Source of the DNA: an uncultured Mollicutes bacterium
Lineage (GTDB): Bacteria > Bacillota_I > Bacilli_A > RFN20 > CAG-826
Length of the DNA stretch: 15,308 nt
NCBI GenBank assembly: GCA_900540385.1
Contig: UQFY01000027.1
Coordinates: forward strand, 1 to 15,308
Direction: 5' to 3'
The notes beneath the pieces are model-generated. The model was not told the DNA's origin and made no database searches. It was given only the letters and a program-made list of their open reading frames with translations. Made by a program: the position numbers and the translations under genes. This document shows positions 6,427 to 11,538 of the stretch, piece after piece. Within the stretch, counting starts at the first letter, position 1; every line of letters begins with the position of its first letter.

Positions 6427-8202
6427 TTAGTTTCCTCCTACGCCTTTATCAATTGAAGCGCCTGTGAGTTTGTTGACGATGAAATTGATAAGCAAAACAG
6501 TCAAAATGATAAGTAAGTTAAGAGCATTGGCAGATTGTGGCCAATATTGCATCCAAGAATCCAAGAGCGTGGTTAATAAGGTTGTTTCGCCAGCTGCCAA
6601 TAAGACAAAGAGAGAAAGTTCACGCATACAGGAAGTAAATGGAAGAATATATCCTGAAATGAATGTGGATTTTTGAATTGGGAAGATAACGAAGAGCATT
6701 CGTTTCCACCATGGAGCGTTTTGAATCAAGGCGGATTCTTCGATTTCTCCCGATAATTGCATCATTGCCGAAATGCCACTTCTAGAAGCGAATGGCAAAT
6801 ATTTAATCGTGCCGACAATCACCAGTAAGATGAAGCTCTTGCCAATACCCCATCTTGATCCAATAGCCAAGAAAGCAACACCAAGAGCCATAGAAGGCAT
6901 TAAGTAAGGCAAGAAAGCCAAATTATCTAAGAGTTTGGATAAGAAAGTTCCGCGTTTTTTCGCGACCGCATATCCAACTAAGACACCAAGAGAGCCTGCT
7001 ATGATGGCGCAAAGGAAGGAGAGTAAAAGGGAATTCCCAAAAGCTTTCCATACTTGCGGTTCAAAGATAATTCCGTTAATGCCATTGCCTGCGCTAGTGG
7101 TTGTTTTAGAAATCCAGAATTCCAAAGTAAATGTGCTATAGTCGCCCGATTTCAAACAAAGTGATTCCAAAGCGAATGTTATCAAAGGCAAAACAGAACA
7201 GAACAAAGCCAACAAAATAAGAACCACGCAAATTGGGATGTTTGCCCATTTTAGATTGATATAGGAGATTTGACCTGATTTCCCTGTAACCGTGGTAAAG
7301 TTTTTTCTTTTTCCTGTAAACCACTGATTCAAAAGAAGAATACTCACGCCAATAATAATCATGACGATGCCTAAAATGTAGCCCTGTCCATAATAATTCG
7401 AATTAATGAACTGCTTCATATAGGTAGTTAAAACTTTAAACTGGCCACCACCTAAATATTGCGGGACAGCGTAAGCAGACATCGAGGAAGCAAAGACCAA
7501 TAAGAATGTAGAAAGAATAGCAGGCATAACAATCGGAATTGTAATTTTACGAATGATTTGCCATCTATTGGCTTGGAGAATGGTTGCGGCTTCTTCTAAG
7601 TTTGCATCCATATTCTTTAAGATGCCGCCAACAAGAATATAGGCGAATGGAGCATAATGCAAGCCAAGAACGATAGCGCAAGGAACCATGCCATAAACCA
7701 TTCCTTCAGGAACGGAAATATGGAACAAGTTATAAAGCATGCCTCCGGTTCCTGTTCCAATGGAAGGGTTTTGAAAGAAATTCTGCCAGAAGGTTGCCAA
7801 CGTCCAAGAAGGCATGATATAAGGGAAAACGAAAATAGTCGAAATGATATTCTTTGCCTTTAAATTAGTTCTCGTGATAAGAAAAGCGACAATTCCACCA
7901 TATAAAATTGCTATGATGGCCGCTAATAGGGACATCAGCACAGAATTCAATAACGGTTCCCACAAATACATGGAGGACACGTTTGAGGCGAAAAGACGTT
8001 TCCACCAAAATAATGTTGGTTCCCCTATTTTTAAGCCGAATTCGATAACGAAAGGCAACTCCCCTACTGTAACCTCAAATGTGGATCTAATCAAAATAAT
8101 GGTTGGATAAATTGTGAAATAAAGAAGCGCTAAGCAACCTAGAACAAGAATGGTGTTGGCAGGTACCTTAAAATATTGTCCAATCTTGTAGCAAAGGAGC
8201 AT
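6427..8202 (-). CDS. ABC transporter permease, two fused permease domains
   Basis: The product of at least 591 residues contains two binding-protein-dependent permease domains in one chain, as in FbpB/AfuB, ThiP and 2-aminoethylphosphonate permeases, with about twelve membrane helices. The cytoplasmic coupling loops are visible as EEAATILQANRWQ (203-215) in domain 1 and IEESALIQNAPWW (487-499) in domain 2. The glycine usual in the EAA motif is Gln210 in the first and Asn495 in the second. Linker residues around 297-318 join the halves. The ATG at 8202 has no Shine-Dalgarno. A strong AAGGAG instead precedes an ATG at 8245 in another frame; losing one A from the A8 run (8215-8222) would fuse that ORF to this one and give a natural basic N terminus. 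The true protein may therefore begin at 8245. It belongs to the operon between the binding protein and the ATPase. Confidence 0.9.
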   Translation of the reverse strand: MLLCYKIGQYFKVPANTILVLGCLALLYFTIYPTIILIRSTFEVTVGELPFVIEFGLKIGEPTLFWWKRLFASNVSSMYLWEPLLNSVLMSLLAAIIAILYGGIVAFLITRTNLKAKNIISTIFVFPYIMPSWTLATFWQNFFQNPSIGTGTGGMLYNLFHISVPEGMVYGMVPCAIVLGLHYAPFAYILVGGILKNMDANLEEAATILQANRWQIIRKITIPIVMPAILSTFLLVFASSMSAYAVPQYLGGGQFKVLTTYMKQFINSNYYGQGYILGIVMIIIGVSILLLNQWFTGKRKNFTTVTGKSGQISYINLKWANIPICVVLILLALFCSVLPLITFALESLCLKSGDYSTFTLEFWISKTTTSAGNGINGIIFEPQVWKAFGNSLLLSFLCAIIAGSLGVLVGYAVAKKRGTFLSKLLDNLAFLPYLMPSMALGVAFLAIGSRWGIGKSFILLVIVGTIKYLPFASRSGISAMMQLSGEIEESALIQNAPWWKRMLFVIFPIQKSTFISGYILPFTSCMRELSLFVLLAAGETTLLTTLLDSWMQYWPQSANALNLLIILTVLLINFIVNKLTGASIDKGVGGN

Positions 8203-8206
8203 TAGC

Positions 8207-8245
8207 TTAGAAGGCTTCTTTTTTTTGATTCATGGATGCTTCCAT
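8207..8245 (-). CDS. 12-codon leader ORF or displaced permease start
   Basis: MEASMNQKKEAF-stop is preceded by AAGGAG (8251-8256) five bases before its ATG, the best ribosome site in this interval. It ends with TAA only four bases before the annotated-type permease ATG (8202). A run of eight A's lies in its middle. Either it is a translated leader that lets ribosomes reinitiate on the permease, or it is the real permease start with a one-base frame change at the A-run. If the run had seven A's, the protein would read MEASMNQKKKPSKLML and continue into the permease. Sequence alone cannot separate slippage, reinitiation and an assembly or mutational indel. Confidence 0.5.
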   Translation of the reverse strand: MEASMNQKKEAF

Positions 8246-8250
8246 AAAGA

Positions 8251-8256
8251 CTCCTT
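8251..8256 (-). promoter_or_regulatory. Strong ribosome binding site placing a start at 8245
   Basis: AAGGAG on the minus strand, five bases before the ATG at 8243-8245. It is the only good Shine-Dalgarno between the binding-protein gene and the permease, and it does not serve the ATG at 8202, which lies 48 bases further downstream. Confidence 0.75.
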
Positions 8257-8264
8257 ATGAAGAA

Positions 8265-8293
8265 ATGGGAGCAGGTCGAAAACCTGCCCCCAT
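8265..8293 (-). terminator. Intercistronic hairpin after the binding-protein gene
   Basis: An 11-bp stem with one A-C mismatch pairs 8265-8276 with 8282-8293 around a five-base loop; the core is GCAGGT/ACCTGC. On the minus strand it follows the binding-protein stop by 14 bases and is not followed by a clean T-tract (ATTTCTTC). It is therefore more likely a partial terminator or a 3'-end mRNA stabiliser that raises binding-protein over permease expression than a full stop. Confidence 0.65.
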
Positions 8294-8307
8294 AATAGAA
8301 CGAATAA

Positions 8308-9537
8308 TTAGTTGGCTCTTTTCAAAAGACCATTGATCCAGTCGGTCATGGTTGTTTTGACGGTGTTGATATAAGTTCCGTCTTCCACAACAAGATTTTG
8401 TTTATAGAAGCTTAATGGCTTATCTCCTTCAAATTCTTTAATGGATTTATTTGAAGAATAGCCTCCGACAGCGGTTTTCCATGGTGCAAATCCTTCTTCC
8501 GTCATCAAGTAGTTGGTGAAAAGCATAGCAGTATATGGACGTGGGCCTTTGCTTGCAAGTTGGGCATAGATGGAATACATAAATCCAGCAAATGGAGTGA
8601 TTCCTTCTGTTGTCCAATCTCCAACTTGAAGGTTTTCACTTGTAACAGATTTATCTCTTAATTTAGAAAGAACGAATAGGCCAATTTTATCGGCATTTGT
8701 CACATTAGAAACACCGGCTGCCATCTTTGTATCAGAAGTATAAGAAGAAGTATCGGCGTTTTCTAAGAAAGCTTTGATCCAGCCATAGGAAGCGTTCTTA
8801 AGTTCTTCTGTCTTAACGAAATCTTTCTTAAAGTATTCTTTATAAGAGGCTTCCATCTTGGTAACCCAGGTTGGAGAGGTCAAAGTGATAAGGAAGTTAA
8901 GATTGACTTGTTCGCTTTCAGGAGATTTGAAGAAGATCTTTCCTTTGAATTTTTCTTCCGTTAATTCCCAAACGTTTTTGATTTTTGGCGCAGCATCACC
9001 TTTGGTCTTATTCCAAATAAAGAGCTTATTGATGAATTGGTGTGCTAAAGGAACAAGGTCCCCTTCATCCACATTGCTAGCAAAACGATCGGAAATATAA
9101 TTGGTCAACATCGTGGTTTGTGAACGATAGTTTGCTAAAGTCGCGGAATCTTGGACCAAAACGAAAGAAGCGCCATTGGAATTATCACGGGAAGTGTATT
9201 CGGTCGTTAAGGAAGAATAGATTTGAGAGTCACTTAATTTGGAACCAACGGCTGTTGTTTCATTTAAGCCTAATTCAGTGCCATATTTAGCAACGAATCT
9301 CTTCATTGCATCAGCAATACGGGAAGTATTACCATAGGCTAAGAATTTTCCACTCTCTGTTTTTGCTTTGGCAAGAAGCTCTTCATCGCTCATTGTGCGA
9401 GCAGCCGTAGCCATTTCTTCAATGTCTTTTGCAGACTCTTCTGTTTTTCCTCCGCATGCAGTTAAAGCAATCGCAGCAAAACCGACTAAAGTAGTCGTTA
9501 ACAAATGTTTTTTTATTGTTTTCTCCTTATAAAACAT
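8308..9537 (-). CDS. ABC transporter substrate-binding lipoprotein
   Basis: The 409-residue product has a lipoprotein signal: basic KKH, a hydrophobic core and lipobox Leu-Thr-Ala-Cys with Cys28 as the lipid anchor. The mature part (about 380 residues) looks like a type 2 periplasmic-binding fold of the iron(III)/2-aminoethylphosphonate/spermidine group, for example AVGGYSSNKS near the C terminus and SGKFLAYGNTSR near the start. The ligand is not readable; known relatives bind ferric ion, thiamine, phosphonates, polyamines or, for AfuA, hexose phosphates. It heads the transporter operon behind an operator-bearing promoter. The ATG at 9537 lacks a Shine-Dalgarno. AAGGAG at 9523-9528 lies inside this frame, six bases before an AUA codon (9514-9516) after which the signal peptide reads KKHLLTTTL. 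The real start may thus be AUA, making a protein seven residues shorter. Confidence 0.88.
   Translation of the reverse strand: MFYKEKTIKKHLLTTTLVGFAAIALTACGGKTEESAKDIEEMATAARTMSDEELLAKAKTESGKFLAYGNTSRIADAMKRFVAKYGTELGLNETTAVGSKLSDSQIYSSLTTEYTSRDNSNGASFVLVQDSATLANYRSQTTMLTNYISDRFASNVDEGDLVPLAHQFINKLFIWNKTKGDAAPKIKNVWELTEEKFKGKIFFKSPESEQVNLNFLITLTSPTWVTKMEASYKEYFKKDFVKTEELKNASYGWIKAFLENADTSSYTSDTKMAAGVSNVTNADKIGLFVLSKLRDKSVTSENLQVGDWTTEGITPFAGFMYSIYAQLASKGPRPYTAMLFTNYLMTEEGFAPWKTAVGGYSSNKSIKEFEGDKPLSFYKQNLVVEDGTYINTVKTTMTDWINGLLKRAN
9514..9528 (-). promoter_or_regulatory. Ribosome binding site in front of an AUA codon
   Basis: AAGGAG (9523-9528) is followed after six bases by AUA (9514-9516). 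This is the spacing used by the other genes here and exactly where a lipoprotein start is expected. ATG at 9535-9537 would put this Shine-Dalgarno inside the coding region. AUA is a permitted but very rare bacterial initiator. Confidence 0.55.
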
Positions 9538-9577
9538 TTTGTTTTGAGGACATTACGTCTCTCAAATTTCTTGAATA

Positions 9578-9606
9578 ATTTTATAGCGTAAGCGCTTACA
9601 TATCAA
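9578..9606 (-). promoter_or_regulatory. Promoter of the ABC transporter operon
   Basis: On the minus strand, TTGATA (9606-9601) and TAAAAT (9583-9578) are separated by exactly 17 bases, each matching the sigma-A consensus at five of six positions. Transcription should start near 9571, giving a leader of about 35-55 bases. The spacer is almost entirely occupied by the palindromic operator. Confidence 0.75.
9587..9600 (-). promoter_or_regulatory. LacI/CcpA-type operator (cre-like) in the promoter spacer
   Basis: GTAAGCGCTTAC (9588-9599) is a perfect 12-bp palindrome with a central CG. On the minus strand the 14-mer TGTAAGCGCTTACG matches the cre consensus TGWAANCGNTNWCA at 13 of 14 positions (the last base is G instead of A). 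A protein bound between -35 and -10 would block RNA polymerase, so repression is expected, by CcpA in rich carbon conditions or by a dedicated LacI-family regulator encoded elsewhere. Confidence 0.75.
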
Positions 9607-9728
9607 ATCAGATTCTTACATTTTCTTTACATTATTATCGAAAATAGCGACAAGCACGAAAAATTAAATTTTCAACATTTTGGTAATATGTTACTTTTTG
9701 ACGTAAAAACAAGATATAAGAAGAGTTT

Positions 9729-11129
9729 TTAAGATAAGAAATCTTTAATTTGTTTAAGGAAATTGACCCCTTTTTCTTCATTTTCTTTATTGGTTTCTAA
9801 AAACAGGCGCATGAGAGGCTCAGTACCGGAGAAGCGAAGCAAAAGCCAATCCCCGTTTTGAAGACGGTATTTCCAGTTGTTGTTTAGATGTTCTACACTT
9901 CGAATTTCTCTTTCGAAAGGGAAATGCCCCTCCCTTATTTTTTGGAGAATCGTTTCCTTGTTTTCGAAAGATAAAGAATCTTCTAGGACGATTTTATCGA
10001 AATGAGCGAATTTGTTGCTTTCTTCGATGATTTTAGAAACTGGCTTTCCTAAATTTGCGACCATCTCTAAAAACAATGCCGTCGCAAAGGTAGAATCCTT
10101 GCCAAAAATATAGCCTCTCATTGTAAGGCCGCCAGAGCCTTCACCACCCAAAAGAGCGTCATATTCTTTCATGGCCGCAGAAATATTCTTAAAACCGACG
10201 TCTACTTGATGGCAAACGTAGCCTAATTTATGGGCTAAGGCGTCTAGAAGGTCGCTGCTTGCAATATTCTTAACGATATCGCCTTTCATTCCGCGATAAG
10301 CGACTAAGTAATAATAAAGGGCGCCTAGGATTTCATTCGCGTCTACGTATTCCCCTTTTTCATCCAAAACGGCAATACGGTCACAATCTGAATCCGTTCC
10401 GATAGCTATATCGTATTTTCCCTTCAAGAAAAACGCTCTATCTTTTTCCATATTATCCTTCGTAGGATTTGGCAATAATCCGCCGAATTTGACATCACGT
10501 CCCCCATGGATTTCATTGATATTGGTGAAACCCATGCTTGTTAAAATCTTTTTAAGCGTCAATGATCCTGTTCCGTATATAGGGTCTAGGAGGATTTTCG
10601 TTTGAGGAGCTTTTTTCTCTATGTGAACAAAAGAAAGAATGTTATTCAAATAGTCTTCTAAAGGATAGTTTTCCTTTAAAAGACCTTTCCGTTTTCCTTC
10701 TTCTAAGGAACATTCTTTGATTCCTGATAAAGAAGAAATTTCTTTCTCTAGGCGATCGGTTAATGGTTTTTCCGCATCCATTCCGTCTTTTTCAAAAATC
10801 TTGACCCCGTTAAAGTTGAAAGGATTGTGTGAAGCGGTAATCATCACACCGAATTCATTTCCAAAACGCTTGCTTTCTTCCATGATGGTTGGAGTTGGAG
10901 TCGGCTCTTTTGAAAGAAGGACAGGTATAGCGTTCCCTAAAAGAACTTCGCTTATCCAAATCGAAGACTCTAAAGAAAGGGAACGGAAATCATAACCGAC
11001 GCAAATCGGTTTTTTAGCGTTTTCTTGATGATAGATGTTTGCTAAAGCCTGGGCTATTTTTTTCACGTTTTCTTTGGTGAAAGATTGACCGATAACCCCG
11101 CGAAAACCACCCGTTCCAAAACGAATCAT
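9729..11129 (-). CDS. Phosphohexomutase (phosphoglucomutase/phosphomannomutase)
   Basis: The 466-residue cytoplasmic enzyme should interconvert hexose 1- and 6-phosphates through a phosphoserine intermediate. All four family loops are visible: catalytic TASHNP (98-103, Ser100), Mg-binding DSDCDR (246-251), sugar-binding GGEGSGG (328-334) and phosphate-binding RFSGTEP (432-438). The GGEGSGG loop does not decide between glucose and mannose phosphates. The reading frame runs open to 11258, but the ATG at 11127-11129 starts the protein at the family-typical MIRFGTGGFRG; the longer version would run through the terminator and into hypA. No Shine-Dalgarno precedes it. TATCAT (11137-11142, minus strand) could be a -10 box placing the transcript start at the ATG itself. 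It sits between the hyp operon terminator and the ABC operon promoter, so it may be monocistronic. Confidence 0.92.
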   Translation of the reverse strand: MIRFGTGGFRGVIGQSFTKENVKKIAQALANIYHQENAKKPICVGYDFRSLSLESSIWISEVLLGNAIPVLLSKEPTPTPTIMEESKRFGNEFGVMITASHNPFNFNGVKIFEKDGMDAEKPLTDRLEKEISSLSGIKECSLEEGKRKGLLKENYPLEDYLNNILSFVHIEKKAPQTKILLDPIYGTGSLTLKKILTSMGFTNINEIHGGRDVKFGGLLPNPTKDNMEKDRAFFLKGKYDIAIGTDSDCDRIAVLDEKGEYVDANEILGALYYYLVAYRGMKGDIVKNIASSDLLDALAHKLGYVCHQVDVGFKNISAAMKEYDALLGGEGSGGLTMRGYIFGKDSTFATALFLEMVANLGKPVSKIIEESNKFAHFDKIVLEDSLSFENKETILQKIREGHFPFEREIRSVEHLNNNWKYRLQNGDWLLLRFSGTEPLMRLFLETNKENEEKGVNFLKQIKDFLS

Positions 11130-11157
11130 ATATTTGATGATAACACTTTTACCCCGA

Positions 11158-11186
11158 AAGAAAAAACCATCAGTTACCTGATGGTT
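11158..11186 (-). terminator. Rho-independent terminator of the hypB-hypA operon
   Basis: A 9-bp perfect stem (AACCATCAG at 11186-11178, CTGATGGTT at 11173-11165 on the minus strand) with a GTAA tetraloop runs into TTTTTTCTTT. The hypA TGA stop (11170-11172) lies inside its 3' arm, so a ribosome finishing hypA would cover the hairpin. The phosphohexomutase ATG is only about 30 bases further on. Confidence 0.85.
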
Positions 11187-11538
11187 CATTCTCTTTTGTT
11201 TGAATTGATTGAATTTTAATCTCGTTTCCTTCAACAAGATAAGTGTTTCCCCCACCACAACGAGGGCATTTCTTTCCTTGAGGGACGGTGTCGTAGGTTT
11301 CTTTGCAATCTTCGCAATAGGAGATCGCTTTTAATTCTACAATATTGAGCTTGGAATCTTTTAAATGCTTAGAGCGGTGTTCACAAGCCCATGGCCAAAC
11401 ATCCAACAGATATTGAGGAACCACGCCAGAAACCTCTCCGATTTCCAATGTGACTCCTGCAATATTCCCAAGGTTGTTTTTATCCGCGAAATCTTCAATT
11501 TCCTTCACTACATGGAAGGCGATGCCTAGTTCGTGCAT
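11170..11538 (-). CDS. hypA: HypA-family nickel metallochaperone
   Basis: The 122-residue protein begins MHELGIAFHV, the hallmark HypA/HybF start in which His2 binds nickel together with the amino terminus. It carries the structural zinc site as two CxxC pairs, Cys75/Cys78 (CEDC) and Cys91/Cys94 (CPRC). HypA works with HypB to insert nickel into NiFe hydrogenases and, in some bacteria, urease. The length is normal. Its start overlaps the oxidoreductase stop (TAATG, 11536-11540) and has no own Shine-Dalgarno, so it is translationally coupled. The C-terminal tail ends within the operon terminator. No nickel enzyme is encoded in the window, so the client is unknown. Confidence 0.92.
   Translation of the reverse strand: MHELGIAFHVVKEIEDFADKNNLGNIAGVTLEIGEVSGVVPQYLLDVWPWACEHRSKHLKDSKLNIVELKAISYCEDCKETYDTVPQGKKCPRCGGGNTYLVEGNEIKIQSIQTKENEPSGN

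Noticed and set aside
11130..11258. N-terminal extension of the phosphohexomutase by 43 residues to an ATG at 11258
   Set aside because: It would run back through the terminator hairpin and into hypA, lacks an SD, and adds residues before the family-typical start MIRFGTGGFRG.
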